In this document: positions 49,162 to 62,300 of the stretch, in pieces
How positions within the stretch are numbered: the first letter of the stretch is position 1
Layout of the letters: every line of letters begins with the position of its first letter
NCBI RefSeq assembly: GCF_023856365.1
Contig: NC_064551.1
Span: 20,874,849 to 20,938,848, forward strand
From: Brienomyrus brachyistius
Taxonomy: Eukaryota; Chordata; Actinopteri; Osteoglossiformes; Mormyridae
Direction: 5' to 3'
DNA length: 64,000 nucleotides
The notes under the pieces: generated by a model
What the model was told of the DNA's origin: nothing
Seen by the model: the letters and a program-made list of their open reading frames with translations, nothing else
The model's database searches: none
Position numbers and translations under genes: made by a program

Positions 49162-51769
49162 GATGGTGTAAACGGGGCATAGTTATGGCAACGGCTGCAA
49201 ACAATCGATTTCAGCACGCGCATAGGATCTAGGGATATGTAGTTTATGTCACAAAAATACTACAAGTCCCACATCTACAAGACACGTGATCCCCTGACAG
49301 CCACTCCTTCAGCCGCGCCTGACTCAAAAATCGCTCAGCTAAGCAGCTGTATGTTACTAAAAAAATGTATATATATGAATTATACAAATGACCATGTGTT
49401 CCAATTATAATGGCATTCTACAACGGTTTTAAAAATAATCTGTGTAATTACAATGGGAAAATCAAGCTTCAAATGAATGTATTTCCTGTCAGTTTTAAAT
49501 AGAGACAGAAGAAAGTGTCTCATCTTCTGTTTCACCTTTAGAGGGCAACAAATCCCAACTATTCATCCATTGCCTTGGCGCGGTAAATCTCAATAAACAA
49601 TCTCAACATGCGCAACAGACGACTAAATTATTAGGTTATCATGGACGATAAATCTACTGATAAGCAGAATAACTGTATCATTAAATAATTCATGTTGTTA
49701 GGTATTATGCTTCCATATATCTGATTTGAAATAACATTTAAAGGATGTTACTTTCCTTAAATTAAATTAATGGATTAACATGTACTTCTTTTTCTTTAAG
49801 CCCTTCATAAAATTCATTAATTTAAAATGTTCATTAATATAATTGCAGTAAAATTTTAAATGAAATAATAAAAAAAGAATGCTCTGTGCCACACCGAAAC
49901 AAAATTGTACTGTAATTTCTAAATCTACATTTTCGATACAATAGCAGTATTTTTTATAATAGCCTACTATCCTTATCACAGTTAAAACCGTCTAGGACTA
50001 TTGACAGCAATAATAATACCGACACCAAATCAAATAGAAAGCGACATCAGGCGACTTATTATTAAATAAAAATTAATCCAGCTACTCTGGAATAATGTTG
50101 TTTTTAAGCAATAATGTGATGGCTTAGAGCATAGAGCTTATCCCTATTATTATTAAGCCTGTTATAAGAATAACATTAAGTTAGACGTCTATCCTGCAAT
50201 TGCTCAGTGGTCTTTCTTATGGTCCGCTGGCTGCCTCTTCAGGCATATTTTGTTAAATAAAACTGTTTCCCCTGCCTGGAAATATTGCGCATTTCACTGA
50301 AAAAAAATGGCCACAAAATTTATATGACTGCAAAACCGTTTCTTGTTTTACTTTTTAATCATAAGCCTACTAACCCAATCGTGCCTTAATCGATTCATGA
50401 ATAATAAGCTTCAGATACACTGACGATAGGTAATTTCTTACGGTTTGGCAAATTGCTATTACTACGTTTTTCAGTTTGGTTGACTAAATTTAAGCATTGC
50501 CGGTTGAAGTTAAAAACTAATTATCAAAGTTATGGCATATAAGTCCTAGCTGAGAATTTTACCCATTGGCCTTTAGGTTACAAATCTAAGTCCACTGTGC
50601 TGTACGCTCCCCGCAATATGTTACACATCGGCTAGCCAGATCCATATATACACGGAGCAGATAAATGCATGGAAAACAGAACATTTATATTCAATCCGTT
50701 TACTGTAGTTTTGTCTTGCAATTTGATTTCCTCAGAAACAAAGGAACATAAAATGTATTTGTATTCATGCAACTGAATTAAATTGTACAGGATGATTATA
50801 CTGAATCGTACAATGCAATTTCTTCAAATGGAACGTTTTTCTTAAGTTTCATCAAACGCCGAACTCTCCTTATAATCAAAGTTAAAAATACGGCATACAT
50901 GTTTGTTGTTATTGTCTTGTGTTTCGCATATCCGTGAGTTTGGTTTTGAAACCCTATATCTGATCTGGTGCCCACGCCAAAACGTACGCTGTTATTTTCA
51001 TAGTGGGGAGAGGCACTGTGACTTTGGAGCATCGCCATCTGATTGAAGCGGCGGATCTTTAATTTTTCCAACTGTGACACGGGACTCTAACCCTCGGACG
51101 ACGAAGCTTTTATTGTCTTCAAAGCAGCAGATATGCGATGCAGATAAATGAGTTTGCGCATACTCGTGTGGGAAGAAAGGCAGGAATTAAACGACAAGAA
51201 TGCTACCGCCTGCCAATTTTATATTCTTTCTGTGCAGCTCTGATTAGGTTATAAAGACACCCCCCCCTTGCACCCCGCTTCGGAGCCTTGTCCATTTTTC
51301 TTCGGCATACCTCAATCAAGGGGCATCGGACAAAATTCTCTTTTCATGTTATCTCGGAATCACCCCCTTCTTTCACTGCCTGCAATAAATCATTCCTGTT
51401 TTTACAAGGCTCTTCATTTCAAAAGCACATCTTTGCTTGATATTTATGTGCAACATATTGCTCATATATAAAGAAGTGCGTTTCAGTCTTAAACGTGTTG
51501 CCTCTATCATGGCTGAAGGCCACATGTAGATTCCCAGGCTGTCTAGATCGAAGCTCCAGAAGTAGTAGGTACCTACATTCTTATACGGCAGTGGAGGCCT
51601 CATTAAAATCTATAGGCACTCTCTGTTGATGATTACTATTTAACAATGCAGTGTTACTGTTGCTAATGGATGTCTTATGACCTGAATATACAAAACATTT
51701 CTGAGGGAAGCACCAACGTGGCAGTGGGATTCATGGCCTTGGAGAATAGTGTGGTGGTGACTCCTTGAC

Positions 51770-52010
51770 CTTCACTGTGGCCTGACACCTCCAGGGATGC
51801 AGTTTCTATTTCTGCGTTGGCCCCATGCGTTGGAGTTTGCATGTTCTCTGCATGTTTGCATGGGTTTCCTCTGGTTCCCGCCCACAGTGTGAAGATGTGG
51901 TTGACCTAAATTGGCTCCTTTAAATTGAGTGTAGTTTGTGTGTCACCTGTGGCGGATTGGCATCCCAGAATGCCCTCTGATTTCTTGGATAGGCTCTAAG
52001 CCGACTAGGG
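51770..52010 (-). repeat. reverse-orientation copy of the CCATCC-type fish repeat
   Basis: 'ggagtttgcatgttctctgc' and 'gggtttcctctggttcccgc' are the inverse of the 4589-4947 element's 'gagaacatgcaaactcc' and 'ggaggaaacccc'. Diverged. Confidence 0.65.
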
Positions 52011-53694
52011 TCTTGGCTTTCACCCCTGTAGACCTCAAGCAGGTTGTGTGTTTCACTGATGGCCACTGGACTTCCTGTCAGCTGATTCTTCCCATGTGCT
52101 TCTCTGATGGTGCCCCTTGTAGATGCATGTGTGGTTCTCAGTGCGGATGTCCTGTCTGTCATTTGTCTGTACGTAGATGCTCCTTGCTGCATTATTTTTT
52201 ATCTGTTATAAGCCTGAGAAATCAGGGCTTTGACCCCCTGCAGGGTGGGGACTCTGCAAGTGATTAGATAGATCAACACTCACGGGCTGGCCCACGTCAG
52301 GGGCAGGAAGAGCCAGGGTGGGTGGCAAGTTCTTATGTGGGGTGAGAGGGGGTTGCGAGGTGGGCCGAGGGGGCAGAAATAACATTGTGCCGAGGATGCG
52401 GGGAGACTGTTTTCCCACGTTTCACTCTCCGCCGAATTTTTCATTAACTTCCTGTGACTCTGCTTTTATTCCCGGTGTTTATACAGTATCGGATTCTTCG
52501 CCTGCATGGACATCTCCCCTTGAGGGGGGGGTGGCAGAAGAAGGGGACGGAAGCACCCGAGGAATACGGCGAGGGTCCTTCCCAGCACAGAGGCGCATTG
52601 AGGCCGGAATCGGCCCCTCCGGGCGGCCGGTCAGTGGCAAGGCACTGAGACGGCTGTTTGATTTAGCCCTGCCACCGCTCTGGACCTCAAAGATCTGAGC
52701 TCTCATTTTTCCGAAAGGAAAGAGGGTGCAGGAGGTGCTGAATTCCAGACTTACAGAATCGAGGGAGCCTACAGCAGTGAGCTGAGGCTTAAAGTCTGAG
52801 GGCTGCTTTCACGTTTCTCAAATTGACTTACATTTTTCGTAAAACGTAATGAAACCTCTGGCCATTGCAATTATTACTTGTATGTATTTACATTATAATT
52901 ATTTACTGATGTGGTGTATTATTATATTTTTTACTGTCTTATTTTATTCTTGCCTTGCTTTGTAATGTTATATATTACCTTTCCTAATGGGACCCGTTTT
53001 GCATTAGTCGTGTGTGACATTAGTGCATTTGTGTGGAGGGACACTATGAGCTACAACAGGGTTTGTAAACTAATATTTCAACCATTTCAATTAATAGGAT
53101 CCAGAATTCACTTAGAGTTCTCACTGTGTGCTGATTGGTCAGTCTGCTATAACCATGCATGTGTCACTAATGTTAATGTGAAACACATTTCGGATCTCAA
53201 TCAAGGTAACAAACCAGTAAAAGTACGAGATGAACCAAACAATTTAGCCGAACATGGGGGGCTTTCAGGTTTAAAGTAGTTTGTAAAACCTGACGTAGTT
53301 CATAGTGTCCCTCCTGATATAGATTGGGTGGTCAGCCTACCTGCAGAGCTTGGAAATGCATCCCATTAGTGCTACCCAATTTGGCTGTGAGAAATGCAAT
53401 GCCAGGAATAAACAGCAGGATGAAGCCAAAGAGAGGGACGTGTTGTCATCTTCCTCTCCATCTCCAATAGTTTGAACATGGAATGAACATTATTAGGCTG
53501 GTGGGTTTAAGGCTACAATCACAGCGACCCCAAAACACCATTCTCTGACACACTGTCTCATCGGTCTAGTGGTGCTTCTCACATGAGCGAGTCCACGAAC
53601 AGCTGTAAAATGACTTGGTGAAAAGAAGAATCCTAGAATGATCAATTTGCTGACAGATATTACTACACCAGAAAAGAGAATTTCTGACAGTCCA

Positions 53695-53770
53695 GAATTT
53701 TATTGAAGAGCCTGTCCCAGACAGCGCAGGCTGGGCTAGACCCTGGATGGGATGCCAGTCCATTTCAAGG
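53695..53770. repeat. short fragment of an interspersed repeat (…CCCTGGATGGGATGCCAGTCC…)
   Basis: 'agaccctggatgggatgcc' and 'agtccatttcaagg' are typical of the fish repeat family around the 4.6-kb element. Confidence 0.5.
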
Positions 53771-56700
53771 CATTTGAATATTTTTTCAGTAAAAGTATTT
53801 TAAGAGGAGAAAGAAAGAGAAAAAATACATTTCTTGAAAATGTAAAATGATTTTTAGCCATAACATATTATTATTCAATCACAGAAAAAAATAACTGTTA
53901 TCTTCCCTTGTTTTGGGTTATTATATTTTTATATATTTCTTCAGATTAGCAAATGCATCATTAATATCTCAAATCTTTCATAAATTATTTTTGAAATTGT
54001 TATCAAGAATGAAAAATAAAACTAATCACAGAGTATATATTCAATTTTTCATTGCTTTAAATTGTGACAATAATGTATGAAAATGTAACAAATTTACAAT
54101 AAAACTTTAACTATGAATGCCTGTAATTTTTATTGTTTCATGATTTCCCTGTTTGTTTCACAATTTTTAATTTATGTATTACAAATATTTTACAAACACA
54201 AATTCATTTATGTAAGTAAGACACACTACATCCTGAAGAAGATCATAAAGACCAAATAATGGAAAGCAGTTACATTTGAAATAAGGGCAAAATTGTGGAC
54301 ATTTAAAAACATCTTTAACAACTAACAAATAGTTCTAAAACTCTTGTAAAAATAAATAAAGTATACTTAAAAGTTATGTTATTGGAGAGGCTGAAATAAC
54401 ACAGCATTTTTCAAGTCAGTACTCAGCGGATACACTCTTAAATGTTGCCTTCCAGGTCCTATAAATTTTACCACGTTTTCTATTAAGGCCCACATCATTT
54501 TAATACAACGATAAAAAGACTCCCCCCGGCCCCCCCAGCCCCCTTCCCAGACTGTGCATGTCTAACGACCTCCAGGGGATCAGAAGTGTGACTCATAGGG
54601 GTGTCCTGTCAATCACACGGAACCCCTCAGGCCTTTATTTACCACCTCATGCACCATTAGCATTGATACACGGCGCTGTGATTGTTTTCACATGCACAGT
54701 GCATCCACCTGACCGCCTGAGACCCTCTCTAGTGGGGGGGGGGGGGGATTCCAAAACCGTACAGCACTTGGAGATTAAATACTACACCAAAAATGCTAAA
54801 AATGATAGTTAGCATTTAGCAGATAGATTAGCATTTTTGCCTGTTGGTTAAATTGAGAAACGAAAACACCCAGAGCTTGAGGGAGATGCTAGAGTGATAT
54901 ATTGCGTACATATGGGGTATGCTAGTCAAGTTCTGGAAAGCAAAGTGGTGTAACCCCTCATTAAAAAAGCAAACAAACAAAAACACAAACAAACAGGCTA
55001 ACATTTAATGGCCATTTTGTAAATGCCTTGTGGGAGACGCGTCCGAAAAGCTTGAACAATTGCGACAACAGCTGTGTCTAGCATCGGTCATGGTCTCTGT
55101 TTTAATCAAAACCCTGAAGTGCAAAGATGCTCATGTCGAACCACTTCAAAAGTTGCTACCAAGTTTTAAGAAACGTGTCACCCTCATGCACAGCTTAAAA
55201 AAGAAGACCGTCGCTACATCAGGCTAAGGCTAGCGCAAATCAAGCTGATATTGAGCATGCAAGCAGCATGTTAGGGTCTATAAATGATAAGTACTGCGTA
55301 CACCGTGTGCGCTTCTTAGGCCGAGTTGCTGTCAGGGCTAGCTGCGTGCGATGTGGTTGGCCACTGGGTGCAGGAACGCGAAATGCGGTTTTAGGGCCCG
55401 GTCGAGTTTCAGGGCACCATTAAAACTTCAAAGCTGCAGTTTACTACCGTAACAAGAGCTACTCAAGACGTGAGAGGACGGCTAATGAGTTGACAGGGGC
55501 AGATGGGGTCCTCATGCTCCCCACTTTTCTGGGAAAGATCAGTATGTAACATTAACGCGATGTTGTTATCAACGGCTCCAGACGGCTGAGTGCCGCAGAG
55601 CGCGAAAGCATTTACGGTCACCAGTAAACACGTCCCCCGTAGTGGGACTAGTCAAAACTCGGGACTGGAGAGTGTTAGTTCATTTCAGTCATATAGCAAG
55701 TAAAACACATTCTGGAGTGAATTGGGGGCTGATTTTGAACAACAGTTAGACACAAATCCTGGAAGGTGTGTAGTAAAAATGTCTGGAGTTTTGATTTTTA
55801 TTGTTCTCAATGTAAATCTGCACTTTGTGTTTCACCCGCCTCAAAACTGCAAAATCGATAAATCATGACTACTGACAGGTTAATATGCTAAAAGCCTTTT
55901 GACAACCCAAAAGTTCTGAAATGAACACTGAGTCAATAAGTCATAAATACTGAAGGCTAAATATATACTGCGAACACAGAGGCTCTGAGACATTGCAACC
56001 TGCATTGCATCCAAAGCAGCTTGTGGGCTGTTTTCCATACGGAAATGTTCTCGACAGAATTATAAATCATCCACAATTAAGTGTGTGTGTGAGTGTGTGT
56101 TAAAACTTTCAGGCGTTTTGGATAATTGTGAAGCCCTTCGGTTTGAAATCTGCTACTCGGTACATTTAATAATAATTTAAAAGTGGAATCACAAAGCCTT
56201 GCACACAGGACAGACTGTTACTGTTTTCGAAACATTTAAAGGAAGTAACTAGGCATAGCTGTTCATTGCCAACCCTGATTTGTTCAGCATTTTTCAAACA
56301 TGACTTAATGTAGCCTTTTTTCATAGCGTGGGTCACAATGTTCGCTTTCACCACATTCGTCCTAATCACTTCTCGGTGTCTGTTTTACTATGAATGCTTG
56401 AAGGATCTTATTATATGCTTAATTGTCTTATGTGATTATAACCCCAAGGCATTGTTTTCATAGCAAGAAATACACGTCAATAGCTACACTGTGGTTTATT
56501 CTTGCCCGAGAAGCAAGAGGACAAGCTAGTTACGTTTTGGTCACATAAACAAACAGCGAGCTTTTTCATTTCGGATTCATCTCCTGGTAAAGTCTTCCAT
56601 ACTAGTCATTTCAAGAGACTGGTCCATCATGGGGATCATATACTTGAAGCCGTATCTTTTGATGCAATAAAAAGTTGGTGTCCAACCAAAGCTGCATCCA

Positions 56701-57216
56701 GAAGGTGTGCTGGCTTGGCTGATCCCCCCCTGCATGATGGAATGGAGGGTGTGGGTGGGAGGGGGGCAGGTCACGTCTCATATCTCAAAAAAAAGGACCA
56801 GTAGGGTTTAACACCTGTGTACTGGGGCTCCTGGCTGCAAGGTCCATCTGATCTGCCTTCAAACGGGATATGAGCTCTGGGTGCAACCTGGGGGCCCCTT
56901 CAGGGAACGGAACCGAGAGGGTGGCAGTTTCCTCTGTGGAGGGATAAGCGAGTGTCCTTTGCAGTGAGCCCCTGATTACACTGCAGTTAAGCTGCGGCAG
57001 ATCTGCCGTGGTTCCCTGTGGCTGTTTGATCTGGCGCTGAGGAAGCACTGAAGTTCTCGGCCTCGTGGCACACAGGTGCACGGCCACAATGGGACCCTTC
57101 TTGGGGGAAAGAGGTAGGACCCCACTGTGAGGAAAAAATGCTGACATCTTCATATGCAATCATTTCCAGAGAGAAACCCAACATCTTATCTGCAAATGCC
57201 CAATGGTAAAACAGCT

Positions 57217-57283
57217 GGTCAATTGGACTTTAATAACAATAACAATAACAATAATAATAATAATTATTATTATTATTATTATT
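57217..57283. repeat. AAC/AAT then ATT trinucleotide run
   Basis: (AATAAC)n, (AAT)n then (ATT)n, partly self-complementary. Not coding. Confidence 0.9.
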
Positions 57284-58634
57284 GTAACCTCACAAAAAAG
57301 GATGTAAAGTTTCTCATATTTGCTATTCACCCTGGAAGCTTCTGGAAAGACTTGGTTTATCTATCCCAGCCTCTCACCCCCCCCCCCCTTCTCCCAGGAG
57401 TGTTCGGTAGTTGTCTAATGACACTTTGGTTTTCCTTCCCGATGATGCTACCACTCATGTTAGCTGCCAACGTTTCAGTCTTTTAAACTCCTCCAAACCT
57501 GAAAATGCTAAAAGGTCACCCAGGGCGAAAAGTAACTAACAGCACTAACAGAGCAAATAACCAGAAGTCTGATAGGGGAACAGCATGACTTTGTGTTTTG
57601 TTTCAGATGAAATGTAACATAAGTGAGAATGTGCGACAGAGATAAAATGTGAATATACATCCGTCCCGTTTTAGCTGCAAGATGGTTGTTCTTATTTCAA
57701 TGTCATGATGGTCATTTAAAAACTACCTGTATTTATAAAATTATAGCTTTGAAACATGTAGGGCCTCAATATGAAGTTCGCTGTAAACTCACCATAAAGG
57801 CAGATGTAGGGCAGTGAATGTAAACAATCTCAAACTGTAGCTCCCAGAAGCCATGAGCATTAGGGTTAGCATTAGTGTTTCCCTCTGAGGTGGCTCTCCT
57901 GTTCAGTCCACATGCGGACTCCTTTGGCCCGAACCTGTGGATCAACGCAGTGAAGCAGTGAGCAGTCAAATCCGACACCTCATTAGAAACAATGACAGAT
58001 TTGTTGTGATGTAAAATTACTGCTATTAGCAGAATCGAGTGATTCTTGCTTTGAAACACAAAACGGTGTTATACAGGAGGCTAACCTGGGGGGGGGGGGT
58101 CACTCATTAAATGGATCAGTATCTTAAAGCACCATGGGGACACTCCGTATGTTCGGCTCAGGTTTTACTCACGGCTGACTGTGATGCAAAGAAGGTTTCC
58201 AGCACACTGGGGGGGTCGTGTTAGACAAGCAGGATATGGCAGCATACAGGGTTGTGTGAGGCTGGCGTCCATGGGGCGTAACGGCTGTGTAAACTGGGGG
58301 GGCAGTGGGTGGGGGGTTGGGGTTTGGGGGGGGGGGCAGACTGGAGCTGGGGGGGTTGGAGGTCTGCTTGGGGGGCCATGGCTCCTGAGAAGATTCTCAG
58401 AGGATCACAGCAGGTGCTGACAGGTATAACTCACCTCGAGAGATGGAGACACTGAGGCTTAGACTTGAGAAGGGATGGACAGTGTGGCTTAACAGACGAC
58501 TGTTGTGGGGTGGGGTTTACAGCCTGCAGTGGTGGAACCTTCTGTCAAGGTGGGGATTTTGGGGGCTAGGATGTTTTAAGGACAAGCATATGGACCTGAC
58601 AGTGGTGGTGTGAGGACTAGACTGTGACAAATGA

Positions 58635-59305
58635 AGTGCCGGCCAGCTCACAGACATGCAGAGGAAGTACCAGCCTTCTCACAGACATGCAGAGGAAGTA
58701 CCAGCCAGCTCACAGACATGCAGAGGAAGTACCAGCCTTCTCACAGACATGCAGAGGAAGTACCAGCCAGCTCACAGACATGCAGAGGAAGTACCAGCCA
58801 GCTCACAGACATGAAGAGGAAGTACCAGCCAGCTCACAGACATGCAGAGGAAGTACCAGCCAGCTCACAGACATGCAGAGGAAGTACCAGCCAGCTCACA
58901 GACATGAAGAGGAAGTACCAGCCAGCTCACAGACATGCAGAGGAAGTACCAGCCAGCTCACAGACATGCACAGGAAGTGCCAGCCAGCTCACAGACATAC
59001 ACAGGAAGTACCAGGCTGCTCACAGATCTGCACAGGAATTGCAAGCCAGCTCACAGACATACACAGGAAGTACCAGCCTGCTCACAGATATGCAGAGGAA
59101 GTGCCAGCCAGCTCACAGACATGCAGAGGAAGTGCCAGCCTGCTCACATATATATGCACAGAAAGTGCCAGGCTGCTCACAGATCTGCACAGGAAGTACC
59201 AGCCTGTTCACAGACATGCACAGGAAGTACCAGGCTGTTCACAGACATGCACAGGAAGTACCAGCCTGTTCACAGACATGCACAGGAAGTGCCAGTCTGC
59301 TTAGA
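58635..59305 (+). repeat. 31-bp minisatellite, about 21 copies
   Basis: Unit 'ccagctcacagacatgcaga' plus 'ggaagtaccag'. Units at the left are nearly identical; those at the right diverge. Because 31 is not a multiple of 3 and the unit has no stop in any frame, all three forward frames stay open (up to 265 codons). I regard these as non-coding. Confidence 0.92.
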
Positions 59306-62300
59306 GAGATACATCTATATCATTGCATACGGGAAACGCCATTGGGATCACATCACCTGCGTCTGTCTCCACTGGCTCCCTCCACTGTACCCTGTGGAAA
59401 CTCAGACCTTTCAATGGTCAAAATCTGAAAGTGTCCCAGTGTGTTCCATCCCAGAATGAAAACACAATTCGTAATTATACTGAAAATGATAAGGCGGTTT
59501 ATGTCATAACCTCCGATTCATTTTAATCTCTTCATCAGTTTCACATGGGAAATATTAATCAGCCTTATGAGAAAGTCATCCAACATCCTGCAGCGCATTT
59601 AAAAAAGTTCTGGACCTGATCCAATGCTGAGAAAATGAACTTCTTACACTCAATATTGATTTCCTGTTTTCGGCAGCATCTTCACCCCAGACAGCATATG
59701 AAGTTGGACTGAGGGTGGGGATGGATTGTCTTTGTGTTTAGTTGTCTTACCAGTGTGATCTACAGATTTTTTTTCCACTGCAAATTGGGCCAGACTTTAT
59801 TTACTCCTTTGCCAGTGTAAATAGGGATTGACTGTAGCTACACTCCTACGGGTGCGAGTCGGGGTCAGTCCATATCTGCATCCCTCGCTATCCAGGACAA
59901 AGCCCTTTGTGGCGCCGCCTTGTAGCTCAAACATAAACACAGCCCACTCATGTGGTTGTGGTGCGTTAGCCTCCCGATGACAACTCGTCCTCCCGAAGAC
60001 AGGCGTCCTGCTTGAGTCTGCAGCTCCGAGGCCTGCGGACTCCTTACGGGTGAGCAGGAGCAGGCATAGCAATCGAAGGACAGTTTTATGAGATTCTATT
60101 ATTTTCATTAGGCTGCAGTTAATGGTGGTTAAGCGGTTAGGCGAGAATGGAAGCGTGACCTAGTCGAGGGTTGTTATTCCGCGAGAGCACGAATGTCCGT
60201 AAGTAGATCTCCATCCCCTGGCACAGAGCGGCACTGGCACCGTCCACTGCGGTGCAGTTTGGGGGCCGCGGTTTTACCAAAAGGCCCAATTACAAGCCAA
60301 AAGGAGCCTTAAGGAAGGAGTGACGGAGGCCGAGTGAATCTAAGGAGACGTTTAGGGAAAACGGGACTGGGTGATGATGAATGACGTAAAGACGAGGGAC
60401 CCCACGGGTCCGGCTGTGGTACAAGATGTCCTCCAGCTGCCTGCAGGGTGTCAGTATCACAGGGCATTGATCACTGTCATGATGTGATCTCAGGATGGCT
60501 GCGAGGGTGACACAGTGTACTGGGGGGGGGGGGGGGGGCGGTGAGGGATGAGCAGCGATTCTCCATCCCATATAACTTAGTCTGATAGTGGAACATGTGG
60601 ATACAAAGGTTTAAAAACAAACAGCACTGAGACAGACAGATGGCTAAAGGAAAAACTACAAAAGTGGCTTCTTTGCACATCTGCCGTGTTTGCGTTGGTC
60701 GCTACGAGGTCCTGCTAACTTCACAGGTACCGAGGCAGAGGTGTTTAAAAAGATCTTTAACAGCTGAGGTGAAAATCCACAAGGTACGTGCCAGGGAGTG
60801 TCAGCCTTTCCTTTGGCCATGAACGGACTCGCAGATCAATAAAAGCTAATTTAAAACATTCACACTCTGCCATCTGAAATCAACCATTTAATGACTCGGT
60901 GTTCCAGTAAAACTCAAAATGGCCTCTTTTCTTTGATTTATTGGAAGAGAAAGAGAGAAGAAGGAAACGCCAGCTTGACAAATATAGGAAACTATGAGTC
61001 TTTGTTTGACTTTATATCAACAAAAACAGAGCAGCCCAGCACACTAACAGCGGGCCTGCAAAACTCACACTAAGGCACATCCCTGTTTTGTTTTATTAAA
61101 ATAAACGCTTATTGGGATCATTTAGCGGTTTTACGGATGGAAGCACGCAAAATGTGATTCTATAAACAATAGGTATTGTATAAAATTGCCTTTTTATATA
61201 ACTAGAGTAACAGAGTCATGGCTGGCTGCAGATATTCATAACGCATTTGTGTCATTCATTTCCATCCCTGCTCATGCAGGATCGTCATGAGCCCACAGCA
61301 TCTCGGCAAACACAGGGCAGTAACCAGGCAGGGGACACCCTGGATGGGATGTTCATCAAACCATCCTCCAACCACTTACCCACTACAGCAGCACAGAGAA
61401 CCTGGAGATTATTTCAGGAATCACACCCTGGAATATGACTTGATCATAACATTATAACATGAGGTGGGGGGAAAGTTTATAAATATGAAATACCAGTGTT
61501 ATACATCAGGAGTCCGGCAGCAGAAATGTTTCTGAAGTGACGATGACCAGGTCTCCATTCGGGATCATGATATTTTTGTTATTTTAGACGTTTGTGGTAG
61601 CAGATATTAAACTGTCCCAGTCTGGTTTCCTTAGGTTTGAGAATGACATCATTTGGATGCGGTCAGCAGGTCAGGGAAATGCAGCCTGAAGGAATGGGTT
61701 TTTTTTTTAGTCGTCTCTTGCAGAGCGCCAGCGATTCTGCAGTCCTCGGACTCAGGAGAGGCTCGTTCTGCCAAAATGTACGTGAGGCTGAAAAACAGGC
61801 GGGATTTTGACTTACAGACATTTGTGACCTGGAACCGTCAGATGATCGGATATTCTGGTCTTATTACCTCAGTTACCGATCAGTCAGGGCAGCATTGTTG
61901 GGAGCGTGATTGTTGACAGTTACATTATTATCCAGCTTCCCTTGGGGGTCGTTCGCTTTGACGCTCTTCCGTTTAGACTCCACGCAGCACTGGGCCCCTT
62001 CAAGCCCATGCACTTCTACAGCTATATAACAGCCTTCTCTCCCCTTCTCTCGGAGGAGTTATAGCTGGGCTGGGGGTTTTCAGTCTGTCCGGGAGTCATC
62101 ACGGCACACTGAGTACAGGGATATGCATCATAAAATTGGATTATTATGTCCTTGCAAATCAAATCGTAGTGACATTAATAAATGCCACTTGATGACTGGT
62201 TAATGTTTGCAAAACTATACCAGCGAACCCCCCCCCCCACCCTACAATTAAATTAGCGGCATAGAGGTCACTAGAGAGGGCTCTGAAAAGGAAGGAAGGA

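Larger units (their letters stand above)
49162..58620. other. intergenic region upstream of irak1bp1, no gene supported
   Basis: Mostly AT-rich. ORFs are short and match nothing I know. It contains degenerate copies of the CCATCC-type repeat (51.8-52.0 and 53.7 kb), an AAT/ATT run at 57.2 kb, and a GC-richer patch at 52.3-52.7 kb of unknown nature. Confidence 0.6.

Noticed and set aside
56785..57159. 124-codon minus ORF as a possible next gene upstream of irak1bp1 (e.g. mei4)
   Set aside because: No match to remembered MEI4 sequence and no exon-like borders in consistent phase.
58624..59459. Overlapping ORFs of 174-265 codons as a repetitive protein gene
   Set aside because: All three frames are open only because the 31-bp unit lacks stops. 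No start context, splice structure or known homologue was seen.
59797..60108. Minus-strand ORF with a hydrophobic N-terminus (VLRLLCLLLLTRKESAGLG)
   Set aside because: Looks like a secreted peptide at first, but the rest has no recognisable domain or splice support in a repeat-rich intergenic region.
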